A DNA stretch of 64,000 bases from Alteromonadaceae bacterium 2753L.S.0a.02. GTDB lineage: Bacteria > Pseudomonadota > Gammaproteobacteria > Pseudomonadales > Cellvibrionaceae. Location of the stretch: positions 1,240,001-1,304,000 of the forward strand of contig VISH01000001.1 in NCBI GenBank assembly GCA_007827375.1, read 5' to 3'. Numbering within the stretch: the first letter of the stretch is position 1; every line of letters begins with the position of its first letter. Under the pieces are notes generated by a model that saw only the letters and a list, made by a program, of their open reading frames with translations, ran no database searches and had not been told where the DNA came from. Shown piece after piece: positions 36,819-45,979 of the stretch. Made by a program: the position numbers and the translations under genes.

Positions 36819-37460
36819 TTGCCAGTTTCGCTTATGAATACCGAAGATAAAAAAGCCATCAGACGTTCCATTGCCAAATCAACGGTGTTGGTGCTTGCGA
36901 TGTTTGTCTTCGCGATGTGGGTGATGCCGCCGCTGTACACCTTGTTTTGTGACGTTACGGGTATCAACGGCAAAACCAAGGGGCAGTACACTGCGGTGGA
37001 AGCCGCAGTTGATACTAGCCGTACGGTAACTGTGAGTTTTGTTGGCACCAAAAACGAGAATATGCCGTGGGATTTCAAACCGATGGATTTCTCTCTGGAA
37101 GTGCACCCAGGCGAGCCGGTGGTTACACACTTTTATGCGCGCAACCCCACCGGCAAGATTATGGTGGGGCAGGCGGTGCCCAGTATGGTGCCACACAACG
37201 CCACCGACTATTTTCACAAAACGGAATGCTTTTGCTTCAATCAGCAGGCCTTAGGCCCAGGTGAAGAGGCTGAGTTGGGTTTACAGTTTATTGTCGACCA
37301 GGAAATGCCCAAAAACGTGAGCACCATCGTTCTGAGCTATACCCTGTTTGACGTTACCGCAAACTCGCCCAATGCTGTGCAGCAAAAGGCGGAAGAAATG
37401 GCAAAACATTCAAATAAACAAGAATTGCAAAACAATTCACAAACCTTAACCGCACGTTAA
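36819..37460 (+). CDS. cox11: Cytochrome c oxidase copper chaperone Cox11/CtaG
   Basis: 213 residues from TTG 36819, which has GGAGG eleven bases upstream; ATG 36834 (MNTEDKKAIRRS) is the alternative and is further from that site. One N-terminal TM helix (LVLAMFVFAMWVMPPLY) is followed by a periplasmic Ig-like domain with the copper-binding motif ECFCFNQQALGPGEEAEL. It inserts CuB into CoxA. The position between coxA and coxC is standard in proteobacteria. Confidence 0.95.
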   Translation: MPVSLMNTEDKKAIRRSIAKSTVLVLAMFVFAMWVMPPLYTLFCDVTGINGKTKGQYTAVEAAVDTSRTVTVSFVGTKNENMPWDFKPMDFSLEVHPGEPVVTHFYARNPTGKIMVGQAVPSMVPHNATDYFHKTECFCFNQQALGPGEEAELGLQFIVDQEMPKNVSTIVLSYTLFDVTANSPNAVQQKAEEMAKHSNKQELQNNSQTLTAR

Positions 37461-37475
37461 AAGCGGAGTTTAATA

Positions 37476-38399
37476 ATGGAACAGAAACACGAAACCTACT
37501 ACGTTCCCGAGCAGAGCAAACTACCGATCTTTGCCTCTCTGGGATTGTTTTTAACCGTATTTGGTCTGGGAAACTGGTTAAACGAAATGGATGCCGGGAA
37601 AGACGGCAGTGGTGCGACAGTTTTCCTGCTTGGCTTTGTTATTCTTGCCGTTGTTTTATTCACCTGGTTTTCATCGGTAATCGATGAAAACATCAAAGGC
37701 CTCAACAGCATGCAGCTGAAACGCAGCTATGTGTGGGGTATGGGCTGGTTCATCTTTTCGGAAGTGATGTTCTTCTCTGCGTTTTTTGGCGCGCTTTGGT
37801 ATATCCGACACGTGGCACTGCCCGACTTATCCAGCGGCCCAACCAGTGAATTGCTGTGGAACAATTTCGACGCCGAATGGCCGTTGATGAACACTCCGGA
37901 TATGGTCGCCAACGGTGATGCTGCCAAGTATGTCGGCCCCGGGGAAAATATGAGTAACCCTGGTGTGGGTAAGTGGACCAGTTGGCTGCCTTTCTACAAC
38001 ACCGTGGTACTGCTCAGCTCAAGTTTCACGGTGCATTTTGCGCATACCGCCTTGAAAAAAGACAACAAAAAATTGTTCAATGTCTGGCTGGGTATTACCG
38101 TTGCGTTGGGTATCATATTTCTGTTTTTACAGGCGAAAGAATACCTGCATGCCTATCACGAACTGGGCTTAACACTGGAAACTGGCGTTTACGGAACTAC
38201 CTTCTTTATGTTGACCGGTTTCCATGGTGCTCACGTTACTCTGGGCACTTTTATGTTGCTGGTGCAATGGTTGCGCTCCATCACCAAAGGGCACTTCAGC
38301 CATAACGATTGTTTTGGGTTTGAAGCCTCAAGCTGGTACTGGCACTTTGTCGATGTGGTTTGGGTCGGGCTGTTTATTTTTGTCTACGTGCTCGGGTAA
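37476..38399 (+). CDS. coxC: Cytochrome c oxidase subunit III
   Basis: 307 residues with seven TM helices. Family patterns: YVWGMGWFIFSEVMFFSAFFGALWYIRH, LAKEYLHAYHELGLTLETGVYG-like QAKEYLHAYHELGL, FFMLTGFHGAHVTLGTFML and the final EASSWYWHFVDVVWVGLFIFVYV. It stabilises the oxidase core and the proton-uptake path. Last gene of the structural operon, followed by a strong terminator. Confidence 0.97.
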   Translation: MEQKHETYYVPEQSKLPIFASLGLFLTVFGLGNWLNEMDAGKDGSGATVFLLGFVILAVVLFTWFSSVIDENIKGLNSMQLKRSYVWGMGWFIFSEVMFFSAFFGALWYIRHVALPDLSSGPTSELLWNNFDAEWPLMNTPDMVANGDAAKYVGPGENMSNPGVGKWTSWLPFYNTVVLLSSSFTVHFAHTALKKDNKKLFNVWLGITVALGIIFLFLQAKEYLHAYHELGLTLETGVYGTTFFMLTGFHGAHVTLGTFMLLVQWLRSITKGHFSHNDCFGFEASSWYWHFVDVVWVGLFIFVYVLG

Positions 38400-38432
38400 G
38401 CTATCGCGAACGTCTAGTTCGAATGACAGACG

Positions 38433-38462
38433 AAAAAAGCTCTCAATTATGAGAGCTTTTTT
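38433..38462. terminator. Bidirectional Rho-independent terminator after coxC
   Basis: AGCTCTC/GAGAGCT with loop AATTAT is flanked by six A residues on the left and six T residues on the right. It serves coxC (plus) and the convergent small TM gene (minus). Confidence 0.9.
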
Positions 38463-38501
38463 GTTTGTGTATTGTGATGAGCTTTTCGGGCATATTGCGG
38501 T

Positions 38502-38750
38502 CTATTCATTCGCATGCTGACGGTAGTCTCCCCACGGCGCTGTATTGCCAAGCTTTCCGGTTTGAATGCCGTATGCAATCGTACCTAACAGTGACGCGGC
38601 GAGCAGGATACGAATTCCCAGCGCATAGAGTGTACGCTTGGAATCGCTAACATTCATATCCTTGATTAAAAAAACCAATCCACTGCTTAAACTGGCAACC
38701 ACGGCAATAAACAGTATGATGATGATCACCTTTAACGCCGTAACACTCAT
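38502..38750 (-). CDS. DUF2909-like twin transmembrane protein
   Basis: 82 residues, two TM helices (VIIIILFIAVVASLSSGLVFLI and LGIRILLAASLLGTIAYGIQTG). It fits the small DUF2909 proteins found in the oxidase assembly loci of many gammaproteobacteria, always between coxC and the SURF1 gene and on the opposite strand. The role is unknown; location suggests oxidase assembly or stability. Confidence 0.85.
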   Translation of the reverse strand: MSVTALKVIIIILFIAVVASLSSGLVFLIKDMNVSDSKRTLYALGIRILLAASLLGTIAYGIQTGKLGNTAPWGDYRQHANE

Positions 38751-38780
38751 AGTGGCACCTCAACCATTAGAGAAAGCCGT

Positions 38781-39509
38781 GTGAGCAGCTTCAAATTTGA
38801 ATTTAACTGGAAAATCACGCTGTTTAGTGTGCTGTTGTTGCCGCTACTAATCAGCCTAGGTTTTTGGCAGCTGAGCCGCGCACAACAGAAAGAAACCTTA
38901 CAGCAAAGCTGGTTGGAGGAGCAAGCCTTGCCACCCGTACACTATCGCGAATTGCTTGACAGAGAGAATGCGTCGGGAGCGAGGCGTGTGTTTGCCGAAG
39001 GCAGTTTCGATACGCAAAAATACTGGTTGGTGGAAAATAAAATACTCGCCGGCAAATTGGGTTACCACTTGGTAGCGCCTTTTTATACCGAGTATCAGGA
39101 CTGGTTACTGGTAAATTTGGGGTGGGTGCCAGCTGATGCCTATCGCGAGGTTAATCCAGAGGTAATCATCCCTGCTGGAAAACTGCGGATTAGCGGAACT
39201 CTACGTACACCCAGCGATTCGCGCTTTATCGAACAAAAACCCGATAACTCTGGCGAATGGCCATTCCGCCTTCTGGAGATTGATTTTCCCTTGATGAATG
39301 ACCAATATGGAAAACCTTTTGAAACTCGCGTAATTTTTGCTGACGCCGATAGTCCGGGCGCACAATTGGTCAGTTGGCAACCTATAAACATGACGCCGGA
39401 AAGGCACCGTGGTTATGCTTTGCAATGGTTTGCGATGGCATTTGCTTTGCTGGTGCTGTGGTTTGTAACCAACACTAATGTTCTAAAAGGTCTGACATCG
39501 GAAGACTGA
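38781..39509 (+). CDS. SURF1-family cytochrome oxidase assembly protein
   Basis: 242 residues from a GTG. N-terminal TM helix (LFSVLLLPLLISLGFWQLSRAQQK) and C-terminal TM helix (GYALQWFAMAFALLVLWFVTNT) bracket a periplasmic domain with the family patterns VFAEGSFDTQKYWLVEN, GYHLVAPF and LLVNLGWVPA. It helps place heme a in CoxA. First of five co-directional assembly genes with gaps of 0-50 bp. Confidence 0.94.
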   Translation: MSSFKFEFNWKITLFSVLLLPLLISLGFWQLSRAQQKETLQQSWLEEQALPPVHYRELLDRENASGARRVFAEGSFDTQKYWLVENKILAGKLGYHLVAPFYTEYQDWLLVNLGWVPADAYREVNPEVIIPAGKLRISGTLRTPSDSRFIEQKPDNSGEWPFRLLEIDFPLMNDQYGKPFETRVIFADADSPGAQLVSWQPINMTPERHRGYALQWFAMAFALLVLWFVTNTNVLKGLTSED

Positions 39510-39551
39510 TGTGAGACGCTAAAACCTATAACGATAAAGTTGTTATTAACG

Positions 39552-40157
39552 ATGACCGACAAACCGAAAAAAAATAACCGAACGATTATTGCTATTTTGG
39601 TGGTATCCGTTTTACCCATTGTCGCAGCATATTTTGCTTTTTTTACCGGTATTGGTGTACCGGATCACACTGTAAATACAGGTAAGTTATTGCCACATCC
39701 CTTGAGCGTTAAAAACCTTTTGAGTGAAGGGCAAAGCGAATTTTTGTTAGACCTGCAACAGAACAGGAAATGGCGATTGCTCATTCCCATACCCGATGTG
39801 TGCGGCACGGATTGTCAGCAAAATTTATACACCACGCGACAGGTACATATTCGCTTGGGTGAAAAAAGTGTTCGTGTAGAGCGCGTTGCTTTGAACATTG
39901 CCGGCCAAGCCGGATTGGATTATTTTGAGACAATTAAAACAGAGCATCCACGTTTGAAGCTGGTAACTGTTACCAGCGAACAATGGCGCAACTGGTTGCA
40001 CGACAGCGGCGAAAATCTTGATGCGCAAAAAGAACATTTTTATTTGCTGGTTGATCAGGAAGGCTTCGCGATGATGACTTACACAACGGCTCAGCATGGC
40101 AATGAGTTGTTAAAAGATTTGAAGCGCGCCCTAAAATATTCGATCGATTTTCAGTAG
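39552..40157 (+). CDS. Oxidase-locus membrane protein with SCO-like fold
   Basis: 201 residues from ATG 39552 (a TTG four codons earlier is less likely). One N-terminal TM helix (TIIAILVVSVLPIVAAYFAFF) is followed by a periplasmic domain of thioredoxin-like pattern (KWRLLIPIPDVCGTDCQQNLY ... HFYLLVDQEGFAMMTYT). The CGTDC pair sits where SCO proteins have CPDIC, suggesting metal binding or disulfide exchange. The same position between the SURF1 and heme A synthase genes is occupied by similar unnamed genes in relatives. Confidence 0.8.
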   Translation: MTDKPKKNNRTIIAILVVSVLPIVAAYFAFFTGIGVPDHTVNTGKLLPHPLSVKNLLSEGQSEFLLDLQQNRKWRLLIPIPDVCGTDCQQNLYTTRQVHIRLGEKSVRVERVALNIAGQAGLDYFETIKTEHPRLKLVTVTSEQWRNWLHDSGENLDAQKEHFYLLVDQEGFAMMTYTTAQHGNELLKDLKRALKYSIDFQ

Positions 40158-40159
40158 CT

Positions 40160-41332
40160 ATGGCCACGACAAAAACATTATTTTACGTCTCTTGTGTTGC
40201 CCTGTTTCTGGCCGCTGTTGTGGTTGTTTTGGGAGCCTTTACCCGCCTGGTGGATGCGGGGCTGGGTTGCCCCGATTGGCCTACCTGCTACGGTCACTTA
40301 TGGGTTCCCGATGAGCATCACGAAATTGCCAGTGCCAATGAGAAATTCTCAGACACCCCCGTGGAAACTGATAAAACATGGCCGGAACAAATTCATCGTA
40401 TTTTTGCTTCGACACTGGGCTTGTTTATCTTAGCAATTTTTGCCCTGGCCTATAAAAATAGAGAATCGGAGCAGCCGTGGCGCAGCGTTATTATCATGTT
40501 GGCGGTGCTGGTTGCAGGCCTAGTTTCCCGAGTGGTGGTGGGCGACAAGCTGGACCCATTCGTATGGTTTTTGGTCGCTGCTTATTTTGGGAATCTTTTA
40601 CGATTGAGGCAGTATAGAAATTTACAGACAGCCCCCTTTATTCTGCCGTCGCTGCTTGCAGGCATGGTCATTCTCCAGGGCTTTTTTGGAATGTGGACCG
40701 TGACTTTAAAACTGTGGCCGCAGGTGGTAACAGCGCATTTACTCGGCGGTTTTACCACCTTAAGTTTGTTGTGGTTACTGGTGCAGCGTAGCGGCAATTT
40801 CTACTGGCGTGCTAAGCCTGAATCCCTTGATAAGTTAATATCACTGCAATGGTTCGCACTGGCTGTGTTGATTGTCGTCGTATTTCAAATCGCGCTGGGT
40901 GGTTGGACTTCTTCAAATTATGCGGCATTGGCGTGTCCGGATTTTCCCACATGCCAGAATTCTTGGTGGCCCGTTGCGGATTATCTCCACGGATTTAACG
41001 TGTTTCAGGAACTTGGTCCTAATTATCTCGGTGGATTGCTGGAGGCGAAAGGCCGCATCGCGATACACTTTAGCCATAGGCTTGGTGCGTTATTGGTTGC
41101 AGTGCTCACTGTAGTGCTTGCGCTTAGGCTGTTTGCAAGCGGTTTAATGGCGGCACGAATTTGGGCGGGGATCGCTCTCTGTGTGTTGAGCATTCAGCTT
41201 TCACTGGGCATTAGTAACGTAGTACTCGCCTTGCCGCTCGGTATCGCCGTTATCCACAATGCAGTGGGTGCAATTTTGTTATTGGTTATAGTGGCTATTA
41301 ATCACCGCCTGCGAACCCTGAGTAAATTCTGA
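40160..41332 (+). CDS. ctaA: Heme A synthase (COX15/CtaA)
   Basis: 390 residues with about eight TM helices. Diagnostic regions: VVLGAFTRLVDAGLGCPDWPTCYG at the start, EQIHRIFASTLGL (heme-ligand His), GGWTSSNYAALACPDFPTCQ in the second half and HFSHRLGALLVAV. It oxidises the C8 methyl of heme O to the formyl group of heme A. Its stop codon shares one base with the next ATG. Confidence 0.96.
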   Translation: MATTKTLFYVSCVALFLAAVVVVLGAFTRLVDAGLGCPDWPTCYGHLWVPDEHHEIASANEKFSDTPVETDKTWPEQIHRIFASTLGLFILAIFALAYKNRESEQPWRSVIIMLAVLVAGLVSRVVVGDKLDPFVWFLVAAYFGNLLRLRQYRNLQTAPFILPSLLAGMVILQGFFGMWTVTLKLWPQVVTAHLLGGFTTLSLLWLLVQRSGNFYWRAKPESLDKLISLQWFALAVLIVVVFQIALGGWTSSNYAALACPDFPTCQNSWWPVADYLHGFNVFQELGPNYLGGLLEAKGRIAIHFSHRLGALLVAVLTVVLALRLFASGLMAARIWAGIALCVLSIQLSLGISNVVLALPLGIAVIHNAVGAILLLVIVAINHRLRTLSKF

Positions 41333-42252
41333 TGGCTGATATTCAATCTCAAAGTTTCGATGAAGTAATGCGCAACCACTGGCGCGACTATTACGAGTTG
41401 ACCAAGCCCAGTGTGGTACTACTGATGTTGCTCACGTCGGTAATCGGCATGTTGTTGGCAACACCGGGTATGGTGCCTTTACAAATATTAATATTGGGCA
41501 ATCTTGGAATTGCACTGTGTGCGGGTTCGGCGGCTACGGTAAATCATCTCGTCGATCGTCACATCGATGTAAAAATGGCCCGTACCTTCAATCGCCCGGT
41601 TGCAAAAGGGCGTGTGGCTCCTACAAATGCAATTATTTTCTCTGCGGTATTGGGTTGCGCAGGTTTAGCGATTTTATTACTTTGGGTAAATGCCATCACA
41701 GCTTGGTTAACCTTGGCATCCCTGGTAGGTTACGCATTTATTTATACTTTCTTTTTAAAGCGCGCGACTCCGCAAAATATAGTAATCGGTGGGCTCGCCG
41801 GTGCAGCGCCGCCGCTGCTTGGGTGGACTGCAGTCACTGGCGAAGTTCACGGCCATGCCTTGCTATTGGTGTTAATTATTTTTGCCTGGACACCACCCCA
41901 TTTTTGGGCATTGGCTGTTCACAAAAAGAAAGAATATGCAAACGCCGAAATCCCTATGTTGCCTGTTACCCACGGTGAACGCTACACTAAATTGCACATT
42001 TTGCTTTACACCATTATTTTGGTGTTGGTGTCAGTTTTACCGTTTGCGACTCAAATGCTGAATACGCTTTACCTGCTGGGCGCGGTAATCTTGGGTGCTG
42101 GGTTTATTTATTACGCCATTACCATGATGCTCGATAAAAATGAAAACGCAGGGATGGATACTTTCAAATACTCAATCATATATTTAATGGCGCTGTTCGT
42201 TATTATGTTGTTAGACCATTATTTATTGCCTGTTCAATCGCTGCCGGTATAA
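41332..42252 (+). CDS. cyoE: Protoheme IX farnesyltransferase (heme O synthase)
   Basis: 306 residues, UbiA-type prenyltransferase with about eight TM helices. Asp-rich motifs NHLVDRHIDVKMARTFNRPV and YAFIYTFFLKRATPQNIVIGG, and AWTPPHFWALAVHKKKEYANAEIPMLPV match CyoE/CtaB/COX10. It attaches farnesyl to heme B, giving heme O, the substrate of the adjacent heme A synthase. Confidence 0.97.
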   Translation: MADIQSQSFDEVMRNHWRDYYELTKPSVVLLMLLTSVIGMLLATPGMVPLQILILGNLGIALCAGSAATVNHLVDRHIDVKMARTFNRPVAKGRVAPTNAIIFSAVLGCAGLAILLLWVNAITAWLTLASLVGYAFIYTFFLKRATPQNIVIGGLAGAAPPLLGWTAVTGEVHGHALLLVLIIFAWTPPHFWALAVHKKKEYANAEIPMLPVTHGERYTKLHILLYTIILVLVSVLPFATQMLNTLYLLGAVILGAGFIYYAITMMLDKNENAGMDTFKYSIIYLMALFVIMLLDHYLLPVQSLPV

Positions 42253-42255
42253 AAC

Positions 42256-42918
42256 ATGTCTGAAACCACCTACCAAAAAACGGAGCACCAAAGAAAAGGC
42301 ATAAGAAAAACTGTTATTTTTTTGGTAGTGCTTATGGCGGTGTTTGTGGTGGGCTTTTTTCATAAAATGCTGCAGCCGAGGGTAATGAGCCCGATTGAAA
42401 TGCGCACCAACGGCGGTATCGTTTTTGAAAACCCGCGTATTATTAAGGATTTTAAACTGACGACGCACACCGGTGAAAGTTTTACCCGTGAAAATCTCAA
42501 GGGTAAATGGACGATTATGTTTTTTGGGTTTACCCATTGCCCAGATATTTGCCCAACAACGCTTTCTAAACTGGCTCAGGTGTACAAGCAATTGGATGGC
42601 GATATTGCGAAGCAAACTCAGGTAGTATTAGTAAGCGTCGATCCAGCACGGGATACGCCGGAAAAGCTTGCGGAATACGTCACTTTTTTTCATAAGGACT
42701 TCATAGGCGTTAGCGGCGATTTTCTGCAAACCATGCAGCTTACCCAAAACCTGAATGTTGCCTTTCAAAAAGTGGTACAGGGCGATGATTACACTGTAGA
42801 CCATACAGGTAATTTAATCGTTATTAATCCAAAAGGCGACTACCATGCCTTTATCAAACCTCCCTTTGAACTGGCACGATTGACCACCGTTTACCAGTCA
42901 ATGGTGCAATCGTTCTAA
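42256..42918 (+). CDS. SCO1/SenC-family copper chaperone
   Basis: 220 residues: one N-terminal TM anchor (TVIFLVVLMAVFVVGFFHKML) and a thioredoxin-like domain with the copper-binding CPDICP (FFGFTHCPDICPTTLSKLA) and the partner His in VDHTGNLIVINPKGDY. It delivers copper to the CuA site of CoxB. Its TAA overlaps the TAG of the convergent NRPS gene by four bases, leaving no room for a terminator. Confidence 0.95.
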   Translation: MSETTYQKTEHQRKGIRKTVIFLVVLMAVFVVGFFHKMLQPRVMSPIEMRTNGGIVFENPRIIKDFKLTTHTGESFTRENLKGKWTIMFFGFTHCPDICPTTLSKLAQVYKQLDGDIAKQTQVVLVSVDPARDTPEKLAEYVTFFHKDFIGVSGDFLQTMQLTQNLNVAFQKVVQGDDYTVDHTGNLIVINPKGDYHAFIKPPFELARLTTVYQSMVQSF

Positions 42919-45900
42919 GCTGTTTGAACTTCTATTTGCGTGCAAATCTCATCAAACAGTGTCGATAGCGGTTGTTGCAATTCTTCTGACCAGGGTGTAT
43001 CCAGCTGTAATTGATGTGTACCGTTGACCTGTAAATAGCTCACACATAGAGTGGATTTGTCTGTAGCGAAATTGCGGGGCACATATAGGTTTTCGTAATC
43101 GCCTATGTAACGCTCAGTAAAAATCAATTCATTCACATAGGCGTCGAAAGGGTACTTTCGTACCTTTTTCAGGTCTTCATTTTCGTCGAACAATAACTCA
43201 TAGGGCAGATCACTGCGTGCCATCGCCTTCTGGAACTCAGCTTTGCAGTATGCCAGATGACTTGTAAAACTTGTTGATGGAGCGACCGTAATTACAATGG
43301 GTACCAAATTCACAAACATCCCAACAACGGAGCTTTCAGGTAAATCCTGCTTTGTTGCGGAGTGCGCGCAAAAAACAAAGGTGCGTCGAGTGGTCCTTTG
43401 AGAAAAGACCCAGGACAGTGCTGCCAGCAGTTGAGTGGTATCCAGGCCCTGGGTAGTTGAAGGCAACTCTGTGGCCAGTGAGCGCTCGTGTTTGCTGTTT
43501 GCCAATTCCAATAATGGCTGCTCAACTATGGCAGGCAGGTGTGTTGCTAGTTGGCCGGCGAGCGCTGCGGCTGCCGCTGCATGCACTCCGGCTTGAATGT
43601 CGCGCGCTTGTTGTTGCGCGTAGTTCGTAAAATCAAGTGCGGGCTCGAGCAGGCTGACATTTTGGCGATTTGGGTATGCATCGTATAGGGCGAGAAATTC
43701 CGCTGCGAGACGGTTCATGGAATTATCGTCCGCTGCGATGTGGTGGGTTGTTAGTTGCAGAACTTCGCCACCTTCCGTAAGACGGCTGATTATGGCGGCG
43801 ATTAAGGGTTCCTGTTTTATATTAAATTTTAAAGCTTGCTTTTTTAGGGTGCGCTCGCCACTGTTGAGCGACCAAGCCCCTTCAGCATAACTCACCGTTA
43901 TTTCATCTTGTGAGTATTGCCGGGTTTCCAGCAGTGTATTGGGTTTACTGACCACAAGATTGGTGCGCAGTGTTTTATGATGATCCAACAATTGCTTAAG
44001 CGCCCAGCGTACTTTTTCAGGATCGAAGGCCAGGTGGTAACGAATATAGCGCGTGCAGGTTATTGACTCGCCTTTGCTATACAGTAACTCGCGAAAAAAT
44101 AAACCGATTTGACTGCGAGTGGCAATTACCGGTAGATCGCTTCCGAGAGCATCACTGTTCGAGCTCTTGCCTTCGGTATGGTCCGCGTCACTAAGATTTA
44201 AAAAATCAGCTTGCCCGGCTAAGGTCGGGTTTTTATAAACATCAACCACGTCGAACTTGGTGTTAAAAGTACGACTGATTTTTACGGCCAACTGCATGGC
44301 CAAAATACTGTTACCACCGTTGTTAAAATAGTGATCTTCTAGTGAACTCGGCGCTTTGCCATTTACTTCTTGCCAAATAGCTGCCAGTGGCGCAACGAAC
44401 GCCGGGAGTTTATTGGATTGAGTGGCGGGGCGCATTGTCAGTAGAGCTTGGCGATCGATTTTAAAATTTTCGGTGACTGGCCATTTGTCCAAAAAAAACC
44501 ATTCGCTAGGAATTTTATAATCCGCGAGCTTGCCTTGCAGGTCTGTGACCAGTCGCTGCTCGCTTAAGGATTGATTTTGGCTGGCAACGACGAACGCACG
44601 AAGTTGTTTGTCGTTATCGACACCTTCCACAGCAAGTACTACGGATTCGCGCACACCGTCGATTTGGTTAATGGCATGTTCAATTTCAGCCAGCTCTATT
44701 CGAATACCGCGAATTTTTACCTGACTGTCCTTACGGGTTAAAAATTCCAGGCTGCCATCTTGGTGTAGATGTGCAAAGTCTCCGGTTTTAAAATATCGAC
44801 TTTGTTCGTTCTCAAAGAATTTTTGCTGGGTGAGTTGGGTGTTATTTCGATATTCCATGGCTATGCGTGGACCACTGAGCCAAATTTCTCCAACGTTACC
44901 AGCACTGCAAACTTGACCTTGTTCGTCAACAATTTTTTGGCCCATACCCATAATGGGTTTGCCAATTAGTACGTTAGGGGTCTGAGAAGTCCGTGGATAA
45001 ATATGAATATGGCTTAGCCCAAATATTTCTGTACAGCCATAGGCAGTTCCGATGTCAGCGTTTGCAAACACTTTTTGTAACAACGAAATGTTATCGGAAG
45101 AAAACACGTCGCCGCCGTACCATACCAGCCGTAAATGGGCTTCGCTAAGTTGCGGGTCCTTTTCGGATGAGTCGAGAAAATACGCAAAACTGCGTAACAG
45201 AGCTGGGGGGCAGTGAAATGCGGTACACTTTTGCGCTTGTTGTTGCAGCCATGCGAGGTTTAAAGCTTTTTTACGATCCAGAACCAGCGATGTTCCACCT
45301 ACCACCAGAGGTACCAATATTTCCAGCATACTGATGCTCCAGGCGTACCGGGCAATGGAATTGAGTACGTCTTGTTGAGAAAAATTGAGTGCTTTTGCTG
45401 GGTCAATAATGGAGTTGCGAAGAGCCAGGGCACTTCCCAGTACACCTTTTGCGGTGCCAGTGGTACCAGATGTGAAAAATATACAGGCGGGTTGCGATAA
45501 GTCTCGTGGTGGAGCATCTATAAGCCCTGCAGTGGGCTCTGCGTTGAGCGTATCCACAGCAATAATCGTGTCAGCCCAACCCTTAAAGCGCTCGGCCAGG
45601 GATTCAGTGGTCACAATACAACGCATAGGCGTTGCCAGAAAATACGGTTTTAATGTGGCGTCTTCCTGCTCTGGGTCCAAGGGTGCATAAATACCGCCCA
45701 TCCGGGTAATGGCGAGCAGTGCAATGCTGATTTCAGCGCAGGGCGGCAACAAGACGGCAACAAAATCGCCACTGTGAACACCTGCTGCGCTTAGTTGCCC
45801 GGCAAGTGTATTTATTTTTAGTGCCAATTGCTGGTAGCTTAACTGCGTGCTTTCAAATTCAATGGCCGTTTTTTTGGGGGATTTTCGGCATTGTTGCAAT

Positions 45901-45944
45901 ACAATTTCGTCGAGAAATAAAATCTCTGAGTCCACGTATTTCAT
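42915..45944 (-). CDS. NRPS-like protein, A-PCP-C, predicted to load a non-amino carboxylic acid
   Basis: 1009 residues. Adenylation domain ~1-510 with A3 FFTSGTTGTAKG, A7 YFKTGDFA, A8 VKIRGIRIELAEIE and the A10 Lys in ENFKIDR. Carrier domain with Ser546 in NNGGNSILAMQL. Condensation domain ~605-1009 with H734-H735-IAA-D739. At the A4 motif the usual FDxSxxE reads WSISMLE, so the Asp that binds the alpha-amino group is replaced by Ser; the eight-position code I read is S-I-L-H-W-G-A-G-L. This favours a substrate without an alpha-amino group (aryl, hydroxy, keto or fatty acid). In this domain order the C domain would use the loaded acyl group as donor. No TE or epimerase. It is the second gene of a minus-strand operon with the flavin hydroxylase, 35 bp apart. 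Confidence 0.9.
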   Translation of the reverse strand: MKYVDSEILFLDEIVLQQCRKSPKKTAIEFESTQLSYQQLALKINTLAGQLSAAGVHSGDFVAVLLPPCAEISIALLAITRMGGIYAPLDPEQEDATLKPYFLATPMRCIVTTESLAERFKGWADTIIAVDTLNAEPTAGLIDAPPRDLSQPACIFFTSGTTGTAKGVLGSALALRNSIIDPAKALNFSQQDVLNSIARYAWSISMLEILVPLVVGGTSLVLDRKKALNLAWLQQQAQKCTAFHCPPALLRSFAYFLDSSEKDPQLSEAHLRLVWYGGDVFSSDNISLLQKVFANADIGTAYGCTEIFGLSHIHIYPRTSQTPNVLIGKPIMGMGQKIVDEQGQVCSAGNVGEIWLSGPRIAMEYRNNTQLTQQKFFENEQSRYFKTGDFAHLHQDGSLEFLTRKDSQVKIRGIRIELAEIEHAINQIDGVRESVVLAVEGVDNDKQLRAFVVASQNQSLSEQRLVTDLQGKLADYKIPSEWFFLDKWPVTENFKIDRQALLTMRPATQSNKLPAFVAPLAAIWQEVNGKAPSSLEDHYFNNGGNSILAMQLAVKISRTFNTKFDVVDVYKNPTLAGQADFLNLSDADHTEGKSSNSDALGSDLPVIATRSQIGLFFRELLYSKGESITCTRYIRYHLAFDPEKVRWALKQLLDHHKTLRTNLVVSKPNTLLETRQYSQDEITVSYAEGAWSLNSGERTLKKQALKFNIKQEPLIAAIISRLTEGGEVLQLTTHHIAADDNSMNRLAAEFLALYDAYPNRQNVSLLEPALDFTNYAQQQARDIQAGVHAAAAAALAGQLATHLPAIVEQPLLELANSKHERSLATELPSTTQGLDTTQLLAALSWVFSQRTTRRTFVFCAHSATKQDLPESSVVGMFVNLVPIVITVAPSTSFTSHLAYCKAEFQKAMARSDLPYELLFDENEDLKKVRKYPFDAYVNELIFTERYIGDYENLYVPRNFATDKSTLCVSYLQVNGTHQLQLDTPWSEELQQPLSTLFDEICTQIEVQTA

Positions 45945-45979
45945 CCTGTGTGTCGATTATTTTTAAGTGTGATTAGGCT

